DNA of 64,000 nt. Source: Lamellibrachia satsuma (Eukaryota > Annelida > Polychaeta > Sabellida > Siboglinidae). Below, piece by piece: positions 46,166 through 58,580 of this stretch. A program made the position numbers and the translations under genes. The notes beneath the pieces are model-generated. The model had not been told where the DNA came from, made no database searches, and was given only the letters and a program-made list of their open reading frames with translations. The first letter of the stretch is position 1; each line of letters opens with the position of its first letter. The DNA is taken from contig BSQZ01000014.1 of assembly GCA_033239005.1 (NCBI GenBank), positions 3,795,501 through 3,859,500 of the forward strand, read 5' to 3'.

Positions 46166-46477
46166 AACCAACTTCCCACAATACATCCACGAGACATGTA
46201 TATTAATGGTACATCTAGAAATATTCATAATTATTTATATCTTAACATGATCATACTTATCTTGATTGATTTTGCTAATGCTTAATATTAGCATAATCTT
46301 ATAATATAACTACCAGTAATAATCTTTACTTACAGCACACATAAATGCACTTGTTGGAGTATTTAGTAATGCACGGCACCAGGGGAGAATACACATAAAT
46401 TTACATTTCAACTTTCCCCGTTGCCAACTCATAATTAGATATGATATCTATATATTGGCACAGTATTGTGTGTACGC

Positions 46478-46500
46478 AGGTGTGTGTGTGTATGTGTGTG

Positions 46501-46556
<56 letters not shown>
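46478..46556. repeat. (GT)n/(CGTG)n microsatellite
   Basis: Short GT run passing into CGTG repeats. Together with flanking text (TGCACTTGTTGGAGTATTTAG) it is a direct duplicate of 47945-48090. Confidence 0.9.
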
Positions 46557-46557
<1 letters not shown>

Positions 46558-47564
46558 TAAGCTGCAGCTCTAGATACATTAGACAGACCTATGCAGCCAC
46601 TCCACTCCACTGGCAATGGCAGTTAGCGTAGGCCACGTAAGTAGTGAAGTTTCACGGTGTTAATACGTTTCCGATTTTAAGTGCTTACTTGTATTTGGCA
46701 AGGAGCTGCGCTATCAACATCTGGCGAATATTTTAGGTAGATAGATATATTCAACAATTGCAATGAAAATCGTAAGCGAAATCCAATTTGCTAGGGTGGA
46801 TGAAAATGAGAACCGAGAGGTACCAACTACATTGCATATTTAAATCACTAAGAGGTCCATTTTGGAAAACCCATTGTGGCCTGCACCTTTCCTCTTACAA
46901 CATGTAAACTTCATGCCATTTGTCAACTCTTTAGATTTGTTATAGGTATAACTATTCAAAATGGCTTTTCGGTTGCCCTCCTATGTGCACGGGACCAAAC
47001 CATACGCAGTCCCGTGAGAAAAACCCGCCCACACATGCCCAACGTCTGGTTGCCCTATCTATCCATATGGCATGTATTTAGGCATATCAATTTAGTAAAC
47101 TAAGTAAATAACTGACAACAAACTGTGTGACTTTGTGTATGTAATATTATTAGTCGCTTAATGAAAGAGCTTACATAAATATCATGTAACTAATTCATTC
47201 AGATAGGCAGGTCAGAGCGTTGGGCGTCTGTGGACGGGTTTTCTTTCACAAGATTGCATGTATTTGGTTCCTTGCACAATGGCGTACGTGCGATAGTAAC
47301 AATGACCGCCTACGTCATTTTGCCCCAAGCTGTTTCGCGCGTTGCCGCGGCGACCAGGTTTGTTTTCCTCGTACCGTTTGGCCATAAACACGTCACCCGT
47401 TATGACGACAGACTGATTAATAATTAATAATAATATAATATTCAATTAATATTTCTATGTTCACAAAATTACACAATTCACATATCATTGATATATATTA
47501 ATCAGTTGGGGAAGATAGGAGCTTGTCCGCACCCTTAAAATATAATGAGCCCTATATGCATATA

Positions 47565-47669
<105 letters not shown>

Positions 47670-48221
47670 ATCGATACTGGGGGTCTATCTCGATCTTGGG
47701 GTCTACCTCAACGAAATTGGTAAGCTCTCACTAGATGGACAAGAGCGCCAGACTACTCAATTGTTCTTGTCTTTGTGTGCAAAGGTACGCCCAGATAAGA
47801 TTCAGTGTCAAGACGCTTCTCTCACAGGAGGCCACACCCACGCACATGGTGAGGAATGCCCGGGGCGACACGAACAAGTTCGGCAACGACGTCTCGTGTT
47901 CCCACGTCACCACCCACGGCCAGCAATTATCTTGACTTCAGCACAGATAAATGTACTTGTTGAAGTATTTAGTAATGCACCGCACCGGGAGGGGGGGAAT
48001 AAACACAAATATGCACTTAAATTTTCCCCGTTTCCAACTCATAGTGCGTGCGTGCATGCGTGCGTGCGTGCGTTTGTGCGTGCGTGCGTGCGTGAGTACA
48101 TGTATCTCCATCTTTAATTTAATATATAATGTTATTCTAATAATAAAGTACTAAAAATAATAATTTTTTTTATTGGATTTTATTTGAAATACATTTGTTG
48201 TCACTGCTAAAATCAGTCGAT

Positions 48222-48726
<505 letters not shown>

Positions 48727-49499
48727 GTAAGATGTTGTATATCAGTGGCGTATTTGGGCAATGCCCCGTTGTCCATTTTTTTTCCGTTGCGCCGCTATTT
48801 GGTTGCATAGTAAACTAATGGGTGACAACGAAATGTCTATCATTACCCAACGTCCGTCCAACGACGGCGGGTCCACAACCAAGTAAAGTTCTGTTCCCGT
48901 ATGCCGGCCTCAGAAATTCTAGCTCGAAAACGCATTGGTTAACAAAAGCAAGTAAAAAGTCAGCGTTTTAACAGGTCGGTCTATCATGGGCCATACCCGT
49001 TGTACTCGACAGCCCCTGGCGGTGAGGCCAGGGGTACTGTTGTACTAGGTAACCCCCGGCGTCGAGAATGGGTCAGGATTCTCTGTGTTGCTATTATAGT
49101 CGTTCAACATATAACTGTGGGTGTGGTGCCCGGCACTTGCGTTATGATAGAGGGATTGGCAGACTTGTTGACTCGAATCGCTCATTTGAACGAATTGTTG
49201 CGACTTGACTAGTATTTGGCAAGTCATGACTTAATTGCTACTCTTTTTTGACGACCATTATAACGTTCTTATGCCTACAATTTGTCCTACAATTTTTTTT
49301 TAATGCACATGACCATAGAGTTACATCATTAATCATCGCCCTATACACTAACGGGTGTTCTATTTATGTATGTGGTCTAGAGCTGCAGCTTAGCGTTTAG
49401 TTTGTAGCGCTTGCTTCGTATTCTTGCTACCAGTTAGCTAGGCCCTGGAAGTGAACATGGAGCCGATTACATAAATATCCTCTGCTGGCTGCTTGCGCA

Positions 49500-49800
49500 T
49501 AAAATTATAGTCGCTCCATAGGCAACTGGGTCACGGCATGCAGGCCGTCCATATCTCCGCTACAAAGACACCTGCAAGCGTGACATGAAGATGGTGTTCA
49601 TCGACACAAACAGCTCGGAGACAGCCGCCGGCGATCGAGACCATTGAAGGCTAACAGAACGGCATCAGACATCCACAAGTCGTGCACATTTTCAGCCCAC
49701 TTCCTTCGCTTGCAGCAAGTGCGGCAGAGACCGACTTGTCAGAATGGGACTGTTGAGTCACACCAGGAGTTGACCACCACGGCGAATACCATTGCCTTGC
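49500..49800 (+). mobile_element. LINE C-terminal zinc-finger remnant
   Basis: Reads LRYKDTCKRDMKMVFIDTNS and, downstream, CSKCGRDRLVRMGLLSH. This is the typical end of RTE-like LINE ORFs: a block after the RT, then a C2H2-like finger. Contains stops or frameshifts. Confidence 0.7.
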
Positions 49801-49962
49801 GAGATAGAATGATGCCGAACTACTTGCAATTTATTAAGTAATTAAAAAAAACAACCGTATTTAGTAGTTACTGCTTGTTTTTATACTGTAACTGCAAATA
49901 CATAAACAATGTTGGCTTTTGCGTCATAATAAGTATATTTGACAAGATTTAACAATGTCTTA

Positions 49963-50009
49963 CGTATTTTGAGTTGAGTCACATCAGTTGTGACTCAACT
50001 CAAAATACG
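49963..50009. repeat. Perfect 21-bp-stem hairpin
   Basis: Arms CGTATTTTGAGTTGAGTCAC plus A, and their exact reverse complement, with a 5-base loop. Confidence 0.95.
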
Positions 50010-50394
50010 ATTTACAATATGTGTCATCGATTTCAGAGATACAAACAGCACAATTGTTGGTATGATGAGAACCGGCCGCACGTCTTATCTCTGTCCGACG
50101 GGGATTTATTCATTTTAGCTTGGCATTAGTATCACGATCAGCAGAGCAGTTCAAGACATAGCTGTGTCTATGACAATAACAAAGGCATCGTGTTTCCCTA
50201 CGACTCATTCTGAATCTGTAACTGTATATGTCTTCACCTGTCTTCGTCTGTCCCTCTCCGCCTCTAAACCTCCACGTTTCTCTTCGTCTTTCTTCCTCTT
50301 TCTCCGCCCCCCCCTCCACACCCATTTGAATCCCTCCGTCTCTCTCCGTACCTCAACGTCAGCCACTCTCTGTCTGTCTGTCTGTCTGTATGCC

Positions 50395-50535
50395 TCTCCC
50401 CTTCTCCCTCCCTCCCTCCTTCCCTCCCTCCCTCCCTCCCACTCTCCCTCTTCCCTCCCTCCCTCCCTCCCTCCCTCCCGCCCCTCCCTCCCTCCCTCCC
50501 TCCCTCCCTCCCTCCCTCCCGCTCTCCCTCCCTCC
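50395..50535. repeat. (CCCT)n pyrimidine tract
   Basis: Long CCCT/CTCC run upstream of the cysteine-rich protein gene. Confidence 0.95.
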
Positions 50536-50819
50536 CTTTTGTGGTGCTAGTCTAGTTCATTTACATAACATGTCAGTAACCAAGACACAAACCAACGGTA
50601 CACCACATTAATTGAAGGTCTCCTTTGGGTGCATTGAATGAGTGCCAGGCGCATATAGCGTTGTTTGTCAAATATTCCTGCAGAGATTAATACATCGATT
50701 AGTTGCGGAACAGACGAAAGACTAGGAGTGGCAGCTGGGTCTAGGAGCGGTCCGCAAGAAACAGTTTCGGCCCCCGCAAGGCCGTCATGGCAACCACGCG
50801 CCGGTTGTCAACGCGGGAC

Positions 50820-50827
50820 TATAAAGA
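50820..50827 (+). promoter_or_regulatory. TATA box of the cysteine-rich protein gene
   Basis: TATAAAGA, 94 bases before the ATG, in a locally GC-rich stretch unlike the surrounding DNA. Confidence 0.55.
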
Positions 50828-50913
50828 GCGGCGACGCCGAGCGACAAGAACCAGTGCGGCGCCGGAACCACGAGAACTGTACGACAACGTTTTGTGGCTT
50901 TCTCGACAGCAAC

Positions 50914-50931
50914 ATGAAGTGCTCGCAGATG
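50914..50931 (+). CDS. cysteine-rich protein exon 1
   Basis: ATG AAG TGC TCG CAG ATG, then donor GTGAGT (phase 0). Start of the signal peptide. Confidence 0.75.
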
Positions 50932-53900
50932 GTGAGTGAGGCTCTGGCCACAATTCCATATTCTACTTTTGTGGCACATAATATGTAGCACAAAAAAACA
51001 CTTGTTCGCCGAAACGTTTGCGAAGTGTTTTGCCGTATGTTTATTTGTACAGCATTATCATTTGGGAGATGGCTACTTTTTGTGTCGCTTTACTTTGGTT
51101 ATGGCTCAGAATCTGAGTTACCTGACAGGCTGCTTGACATTCTTAACAATTATTATTGAACATTCTTCAGGATAGTTCATTTTCAAATCAGATAACTTTA
51201 ATTTTACATATCCAAGGTGTGTTTAATTTACCTGGTTGAGGCTTTCGTCGACGTATCACGTTGACTTCATCAGTACCGATGACGCTGAATGACGTCAGTG
51301 AACGCTGAATGAGCAGCAACAGCCATGCGTCCCCACACCACCCTCAGGCGCTTGTTGGTACATCCCAAGGACAAAGCAGAGCTAGAAGAACAGGGTGAAC
51401 TGGTGTACCAAATACCATGCAAGAAATATGGTGCTGAGTACATTGGGGAGACAGGAAGACTACTAAAAACATGACTGGAGGAACACAGATAGGATGTAGA
51501 CAACACGAAAAAAGAGAAATACACAAGGAGCGGAAAAAAGACTGATGTCTACCATCAATAAATCCGCCCTTACAGACCATGCGACAACTGAAAACCACAT
51601 CATAGACTGGGAGGGAGTGAAAATTGTAGACAAGGAATCCAACCGAAGAATCCGGCACATCAAGGAAGCCATCTGGATCAGAAAAACTAGAACACCCATC
51701 AACAGAGACGAGGGCAATTACGAACTGCCTCACGTGTACGATGACGTCATTCATCGATATTTCGTCATTCAGGGATATTTGCTTTCTATCGAAAGCGGGA
51801 CATCTGGTCCAAATGTAGGACGTATGACATGTATGAAGCAGTAATGCTATCAACGTCCCCGAGGCAGGCGGGTAGATTGTTCCAGGTGGATGCCGAGTAC
51901 ATTATCCCTGGCAGCTCCTTGTTGTTAAAACGCTGATATTGTTATTGTGTTAACCAATGATTACGTCCTCGAATTTCTGAGGCCAGGTAATGATAAACTT
52001 CGATTAACTGTGGTCCGTCGTCGATGTTCGTACAGGTAATGTCAGACATTTCGTTGAAACGCTCTTTGAAGTAGGAATTGGGCGCGTCTGTTTCAATGCT
52101 TGAAAAAGTAATGATTCACCGGGGTATACACTTGATTCGTCTTCCATGAACAAACATGTACCAAAGTAATCGATGACTTTATATAGCGGCCATTGCTATT
52201 ATTACATGGCGGTCATTGCTATTATTACATGGCGGCCATTGCTATTGTTACATGGCGGCCATTGCTATTATTACATAGCGGCCATTGCTATTATTACACG
52301 ATAAGCATAATGAGATCAAAGTAAGATCGCAGTTGGTCACGTGATATTTGTGTTCTTTCCAGAACGCCTGTCTGGTCTTGTTTCTGGTGGCGGTGGCCCT
52401 ACATGGCAGCTACGGTAAGTTCATAACGTGAGTAGGTGGTTGAACGTAGCCCTAGCTACGTCTTGCATCACTGGCATTAATTTCGTCATGGCAATGGCGG
52501 CGTGGCGGGACATGTATAACACACGTTAAAACGAGATACAATATGAACAGTGGACAATTAACTTCCCGGGACCCTCGTTCTACACGTAATTAACGTGTCT
52601 TAATTAACACACCAACAAAAGTATGTTCTTGACACTAATATTGCGTATTGCTAAAAAGCTCTCCAATGACGATATATACAACCGAATTACTCAACGCTTC
52701 GAAGATGTATAACGTGTACGTCGTTTCAGGGGAGAATGCGCTTGGCGAGAACTGCACATCGAGTTCCGACTGCGACTACAGCCATGGCAGATGTGTGAAG
52801 AAGTATGACCAGTGCGAGATGGGAACGTGCGGGTGTGACTACGGCTACCGTGTATCCGACAGGATCGAGGGAAGTGACCTGTGCCAGAAATGTGAGTTTC
52901 TACGACAATTCAAATAACGCAATTAATGATTTCATGTCATGTTGCCGCACTGCCTGTCTTATTACCACAGGCAGTGCGGCAACATGACACGATCTCCTTC
53001 AAATGTGACCTGACAATGGTTGCTATACTAAATATTCCCGACCAGTGGCTTATACTACGGTGTGTGACCCTAGGCATGACGTAGGGGTTAACACCCCATG
53101 CGTGACCTATGGCCTTTACACATGTGTTTTAACCCAGCGAGTACACCCGGGGCTTGTAGTAGAGCCTGGACCAATGAGCTCCGTAAACCACCACTGGAAA
53201 AAATAGGTAATATAAAATATTATTTCTTCACAGATAAATGTAATAACATACATGGATTTCTTAGAGAATCAACCAGACATTTAGCCTGGCCATAGGCAAC
53301 TGCCCAATGCTCACGCCTGTGTCTCCTCATGGGCAGACATTGCATAAGTATTTGCCCCTAACGTATGTCTAGACATCAGGCGGCTCGGGGTCACTTCGTT
53401 GTAACAATACCCGACACGCTGTATCCAGGTGGTTCTGTTGCGCAGTGAGGAGAATTGGAGACCGCTGTAACGTCATCGAAGACCAGTGCTACGACGGGAC
53501 ATGCCAGGGTGTGTGCACGTGTGGTCGAGATCAGCATGCGTCGGATGACAGGGAAGAGTGTGTCGATAACACGTACAATCAACCGTGTAACACGAAGACT
53601 TTCGACAATTCCAACTGGAAAATGGACGCGTGTGAAGCGAGTAAGTAGCAGCATGCGGAAAACCGAACAATGTTGAAATTCAATCACACCTTAAATTAAT
53701 ATTATGACAATACACGTGCGAGAAAGATAAGATGAAAAATAAAATGTATATGTAGAAGACATTTGAAATGCACATGCTTTTGGGAAGATCCATTTACTAG
53801 CATAACTCGAATGTTAAATGCCCTTACCTCAATATTGTATACACTTTTTATTACCAGTTTAAGCGAAACTGAATTGTAGTGGTATGCAATTAGTTGAATT

Positions 53901-54711
53901 CGGGTGCGAATGCTTACAGCCGACAACAGGAAAGTGTTAGTATTTGAACCCGTTTGATATTCAAAGTATGCCGGGGGTCTCTTAAAGTATGCCGGGGGTC
54001 TCTTATATTATGCCGGGGTCTCTTAAAGTATGCCGGTGGTCTCTTAAAATATGCCAGGGTCTCTTAAAGTATGCCGGGGTCTCTTAAAATATACCGGGGG
54101 TCTCTTAAAGTATGCTGGGGGTCTCTTAAAGTATGCCGGGGTCTCTTAAAGTATGCCGGGGTCTCTTAAAGTATGCCGAGGGTCTCTTAAAATATGCCGG
54201 GTCTCTTAAAGTATGCCGGGGTCTCTTAAAGTATGCCGGGGTCACTTAAAGTATGTCGGGGGTCTCTTAAAGTATGCCGGGGGTCTCTTAATGCGTGCGT
54301 GCGTGCGTGCGAGCGTGTGTGTTATATCTTGCATACTCATAGGTAAAGTATGCCGGGGTCTCTTAAAGTATGCCGGGGTCTCTTAAAGTATGCCGGGGGT
54401 CTCTTAGAGTATGTCGGGGGTCTCTTAAAGTATGCCGGGGGTCTCTTAAAGAAAAAATCCGTGCTTCGAGTTCTGTTAGCTTAAACATAAAAATCTCGCG
54501 AAGAATTGTGCATAGGGCCTACCGAGCTAACGCAAATTATTTGCGTTGCATAAGATCTCTCAATGCGTCGATGTTTTTAATTCTAGTGCGATTTCAGTCA
54601 GAGTGTACGTTTTTGCATAACGTTGGGTATAAACAAGAGTGAGGGCGTAATCTAAATGATGGGCAGTGTATATAGACGAGTAATACGTAATTTATTGTAT
54701 ACTGATGTATA

Positions 54712-54807
<96 letters not shown>

Positions 54808-54809
54808 GA

Positions 54810-54853
<44 letters not shown>

Positions 54854-57029
54854 GCGCGCGTGCCTGTTATATCTTCTTTACTCACAGGTAAAGGTTTGCG
54901 ATGCGACGGGGACACTAGTAAATGCGTTTGCAACTACGGCATGAAGAATGTTGGCGACCACTGCGAATATTGTAAGTATTTATGGATATGGATATTTATT
55001 AGTTCGTTGAACATGATTACGACAAATGGTCTTCGCATTGTGTAGTTGGCGGCCATCGTCGCCCAGAATTTAAGTAACCAACCAATTTCGATGTTAGCAT
55101 ATTAATATTAATCAGAAATTAATATGCTTGTCTAATGTCGTATCGATAATATGCGATTGTAGTATAGTATGTCGTTTGCACACCGTAACCTGTTGACATA
55201 ATATTGGTCTGATATTACTATTATGATTGGTTGGCAGACAAGATCGGAGAGACATGTGACCACACATAGTCTAAGGCGTCTGACCGGAAACAGTGTGAGG
55301 GGCACTTGTTATGCAATGCAGATAAGAAATGCGCCTGCAGCGATACCACAAAGGAACACACCTTCAAGGTGCGAGATGACGGAGTCGAAAAAGAAATGAG
55401 GAGATGTGTCGACAAAGAGGGTAAAGCTCGTGTTAAAAAGTCAGACCAAATGAGTACTTCACTGTTTACCAGGGAAGATGTCAATTAGTTGCCAGTATTT
55501 GCCATGACTTTTGTGTAGGGTTTATATTAGATTACATGAGCCAGTAAGCTATAACTCCATGTTAGGAGTTAATTATTAACTAAATAACTGATAAACTATA
55601 AAGTATGGAATGAAAAACTATCAATATAAACAATACAAGTAAACTGTACAAAAAAGTATACATTTATATCATACCTAACGAGTCTGGGTTGTTGCGCCTC
55701 TGAGCACGGGTCTCTGACGAATTATCAAGATTGCCATCCAAGGCAAAGGCCCAGATGGCAAGTGGGCAAGGAAGCCATTGGCTCGTGAAGAGTCCAACAA
55801 TTGTTCATCTACGTGTAACCCGGCCTCCTTATATATTTGTTTTTTTTAAACATATTCACGCTGCTAGCATTTACACAATCTGTAGATATTTATTCCGTTC
55901 ATATAGTGTCCTCTGTGAGAACGAGTACTTCCTGATAATTTAAGCTCTATTCAAGTGTTATTATTATTATTATTATTAAAGTACATTTGCAATACCAGAC
56001 TTGTCACTAAACGAGTCGTTACATTAGAATTCCATTTGAACGTAGTATACACTACACCTTTATGTACAATTGGTTTCTGAAACAGGTCATAACATTACAG
56101 ACGGTTGCGTTTAAGATTAATAGTTTAGGAGTCATTATAATGCGTACTTAGAAAACACTCGGTCGGCTTGCTTGTTCAACATAAATGGACAAATATATCT
56201 TGTCATGCTGAATAATGTGGATATGTATTGCAGCGAAGCTGAACGTTGCCGAGTCGGCCGCGTGTAACGCCGATTACAGAAGAGCATACACAAAAGACAA
56301 AGCTGATGTCTGCGGAGACTTCCACGTCTGTGACACGTGCTTTGAGTGGGCCAATGAATACAGCAATAACACCAAGTGTCTATCTGGTGGTGAGTGACGT
56401 CATCGCACCGGTTGTCTTGCCTCTGACGTAGACAGACCATCGTAAACATTTATTTTTAATTCATAATGTCAGTGTGTGCCACTTGTGTAACTGTTCACTT
56501 CGAGAAATGATAGGAACCGAAATCGGCGCCGATAGCTAATGTAGGCTTATAAGCCTTGAAATTTGTACAAAATCACTCAAAGAATAATGTTTATGATAAT
56601 AAAATCAATCATAGACGCAATCATGATTCCACAGACCTAAAGTAAACGTTTACCGTCTTGTTGGTGTGGTTCGTTCGCCCCAAGCCACCAAGAACGATAC
56701 AAGAATCGGGAATATGAAAAATAATATTATTGTTGACATACGACAGATATGTTGGCCATTTCTGAATAGAGATATCGAACTGAAGCATATTTATCGAACT
56801 TGCCCAGATGCAACTGAGAGAATACATCGCAACGTATCTTATTGGTCGGTGTGACACAGATAAACTCTACGTTTGCTCTTCGGATGGGTCCACAATGGTG
56901 ATATTACAACAATTCTACTAATTTTAAAACAAATATCTTGTGGTCGTTTCAGGCGCGGACAGTCAACGAACGAATGCGGCGGTGTCACTGGGTCTCGTGC
57001 TGGTGGCGTTCTTCGCCATGCTGCGCTAG
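50914..57029 (+). CDS. Secreted or GPI-anchored cysteine-rich protein (EB-module-like), eight exons
   Basis: Family not recognised beyond cysteine-rich, EB-module-like. Exons: 50914-50931, 52363-52414, 52730-52891, 53446-53640, 54888-54971, 55238-55420, 56234-56389 and 56953-57029. Every join matches, and all introns after the second exon are phase 1. The open frame is 308 codons plus stop. It starts with a signal peptide (MKCSQM, then [18 protein letters not shown]). Cys-rich modules follow ([45 protein letters not shown]). It ends with a hydrophobic tail ([16 protein letters not shown], then R-stop) typical of a GPI signal. Exon 6 carries an in-frame TAG at 55267-55269 (codon 181), so this allele may be truncated to about 180 residues or be a recent pseudogene. 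A TATA box lies at 50820. Confidence 0.85.
51320..51775 (+). mobile_element. Penelope-like element, GIY-YIG endonuclease fragment
   Basis: [20 protein letters not shown] is the GIY-YIG core. [18 protein letters not shown] and [15 protein letters not shown] follow in another frame, as in Penelope-like element C-termini. In-frame TGA and TAG codons follow GETGRLLKT, so it is dead. It is in intron 1 of the cysteine-rich protein gene. Confidence 0.85.
51915..52080. repeat. Third copy of a palindrome-arm block
   Basis: GTTAAAACGCTGA, TTGTTAACCAATG-like text and TCGTTGAAACGCTCTTTG match 40700-40860 in the left arm of the large inverted repeat, same orientation. Confidence 0.65.
52178..52300. repeat. 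23-bp minisatellite
   Basis: About five copies of GCGGCCATTGCTATTATTAC plus three bases, just upstream of exon 2 of the cysteine-rich protein gene. Confidence 0.9.
52363..52414 (+). CDS. cysteine-rich protein exon 2
   Basis: [17 protein letters not shown], the hydrophobic core of the signal peptide. Acceptor TTTCCAG, donor G|GTAAGT (phase 1). Confidence 0.85.
52730..52891 (+). CDS. cysteine-rich protein exon 3
   Basis: Module with eight cysteines ([10 protein letters not shown] ... [12 protein letters not shown] ... CQK). Symmetrical 1-1 exon; acceptor TTTCAG, donor T|GTGAGT. Confidence 0.88.
52936..52988. repeat. Perfect 22-bp-stem hairpin in intron 3
   Basis: GTCATGTTGCCGCACTGCCT plus GT pairs exactly with its reverse complement across a 9-base loop (CTTATTACC). 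Confidence 0.95.
53446..53640 (+). CDS. cysteine-rich protein exon 4
   Basis: Module [17 protein letters not shown] ... CTCGRDQ ... QPCNTK. Symmetrical 1-1 exon; acceptor TTGCGCAG, donor A|GTAAGT. Confidence 0.88.
53955..54460. repeat. 20-21-bp minisatellite
   Basis: Two blocks (about 53965-54290 and 54345-54450) of GTATGCCGGGGTCTCTTAAA with one-base length variants, split by CGTG repeats and a short unique piece. That piece (GTGTTATATCTTGCATACTCA) resembles the acceptor region of exon 5 at about 54865-54887. Confidence 0.9.
54715..54860. repeat. (TA)n then (CGTG)n microsatellites
   Basis: About 43 TA units directly followed by CGTG tetranucleotides, ending about 30 bases before the acceptor of exon 5. 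Confidence 0.95.
54888..54971 (+). CDS. cysteine-rich protein exon 5
   Basis: Short module [18 protein letters not shown] to HCEY, 1-1 phase; acceptor CTCACAG only some 30 bases after a CGTG microsatellite, donor T|GTAAGT. Confidence 0.85.
55238..55420 (+). CDS. cysteine-rich protein exon 6 with in-frame stop
   Basis: KIGETCDHT, stop (TAG 55267-55269), then [16 protein letters not shown] and KKCACSDTT to MRRCVDKE. Phase 1-1 and Cys spacing hold on both sides of the stop, so a single CAG-to-TAG change is the simplest reading. The donor G|GTAAAG is usable. Confidence 0.75.
55690..55885 (-). mobile_element. CR1-like LINE 3' end, minus strand
   Basis: Reverse complement matches the 3' end of the LINE at 16.7-19.5 kb (GCTAGCAGCGTGAATATGTT, TTGCCCACTTGCCATCTGG, GGATGGCAATCTTG). 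5'-truncated, in an intron of the cysteine-rich protein gene. Confidence 0.8.
56234..56389 (+). CDS. cysteine-rich protein exon 7
   Basis: [19 protein letters not shown], then [20 protein letters not shown] and KCLSG; 1-1 phase; acceptor TATTGCAG, donor G|GTGAGT. Confidence 0.85.
56953..57029 (+). CDS. cysteine-rich protein exon 8
   Basis: GADSQRTNA followed by a 16-residue hydrophobic C-terminus, one Arg, and TAG. The layout (small residues, spacer, hydrophobic tail) suits GPI attachment; a tail anchor is the alternative. Confidence 0.85.
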
Positions 57030-58350
57030 GCAGACGACATTTCTTCAACCAACAGCCGACAACAACCGAACAAAGCCGAGTAGTGTCGAGTGGTGTCGAC
57101 GTAAGCCGAAGTGCCCCGTAACCAGCTGAGCATGGGCTAAGCACGTGGAAGGATTATTTTTTATGTTTGCTCAGTTATGCAGCCTTTGCAAACCCTGAAC
57201 TGATAATACTTTGAAATGCACAAAATGCAGTATATTATGGCATGTATGCAAGATGATCGACATCGAAGTGTTTGCACAGTTACGAGGTTGTCAGATATAC
57301 TGTTATATAAATTCCATCCCAGATATATATGTCTTCACGGTAAGTTTCATTGAACACTATCAGCATCCTGGGATATCACAAATTTGAAGTCATTGTTGTG
57401 ATATTGCGTGAAAAGTACAAAACGGCTGCGTGCTTTTAACTGACGCTGTAGCCGATTGCAATATAACAAAACAAATGTAATCTCATAGCACCATGCCAAC
57501 TGCATAACTATTGTTACTAGTATGAAGCTTCTTCAATTTTTATAAAGCCTTAAATACAGCGTGCTTTTATGCGATACCTTTCTAGTTCCTTGTAGTGCAT
57601 GCAATTGTCGGCTAAACATATTTTATTTCATGGATTTTTCACTTTTGTACTTATTTTGTACCGTTTCTTTCAACAAAGCGATATCTGGCGTAGATAGTAC
57701 ATCATGTAACTTTCTTATTGCTATAAATCATCAATATTCGCACGTTTGCTGGGGTCGCATTTTCTATGACGTACATTATACGCTTTTATCCTAGTGATAT
57801 ATTGTCTCAACGACAAAAACTATTTTTTATTATTATGCACTGTTTAGCATGAAGTTTTTCAACCATATTTGGACATCATTCCGCAAAACAACCCCTTGTA
57901 CACATGGGCTCCATTTCTTGCTTTTTTATATACTACTATAACATGAACGTCCTCGTGGAGATTCGGGGGGGGGGGGGTTCGAACGCGCACCCCCTTTTTG
58001 TAAGAATTTTGTGTAACTGTAAGATTTTTAAAAAATCATCCCAGAAATCCCCGGCTGATTGTATAAACTCGAATCCCCCTTTTCAAAACACCGAGGACGG
58101 TGCCTGTACAAAGTCGTTTTTAGAGAGAACATGTTTGTAATGTTCATATATTCCGTCTATTTTTTAATCATTCCATCACAGCGAATACTGAAATGCTGCC
58201 CAGTAGATCTAAGTTATGTGCTTAGCTAAGGTTCCAATGATACGTTTGTAATTATGTTGGTATAGTACTCACGCCATATATAGTCGTATTTCCTGCTCGT
58301 TTGATGTATCTCTGTTACCAATAAATGTATGGTATGTATACAACAATAAC
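57030..58350. other. 3' flank of the cysteine-rich protein gene
   Basis: Probably 3' UTR then intergenic. AATAAA near 58320 is a late poly(A) candidate. A 13-base G run lies at about 57966. No gene seen. Confidence 0.4.
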
Positions 58351-58354
58351 GTGA

Positions 58355-58580
58355 TCTATGGCTTACATCACGCGATCACATTACTGATTGTAATTGTAAT
58401 GTATTTGCAAAGGCAAGACCAATGTCAAATAAAAATTACTTCCTTTCCCAGTAGAAGGAACCATGGAAAATATATGTGGATAATTCAGTTAACAAATATT
58501 CTTGCACCATATGTCACTAAAACATATTTCTTCTACAATTTCTTAGAAAAGGAAAAACATGTTCACCAAGACCCTAACCC
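58355..58580. repeat. Old relative of the foldback loop sequence
   Basis: TTACATCACGCGATC, GTAATTGTAATGTAT, CCAGTAGAAGGAACCATGGA and GTGGATAATTCAGTTA match, in order and orientation, the loop of the foldback element at 62955-63190. Confidence 0.7.

Noticed and set aside
45781..46285. Cys/Met-rich ORFs on both strands (CADMPQ, HVSVCG, TLRHVR)
   Set aside because: Artefacts of an 18-bp tandem repeat, which keeps every frame open.
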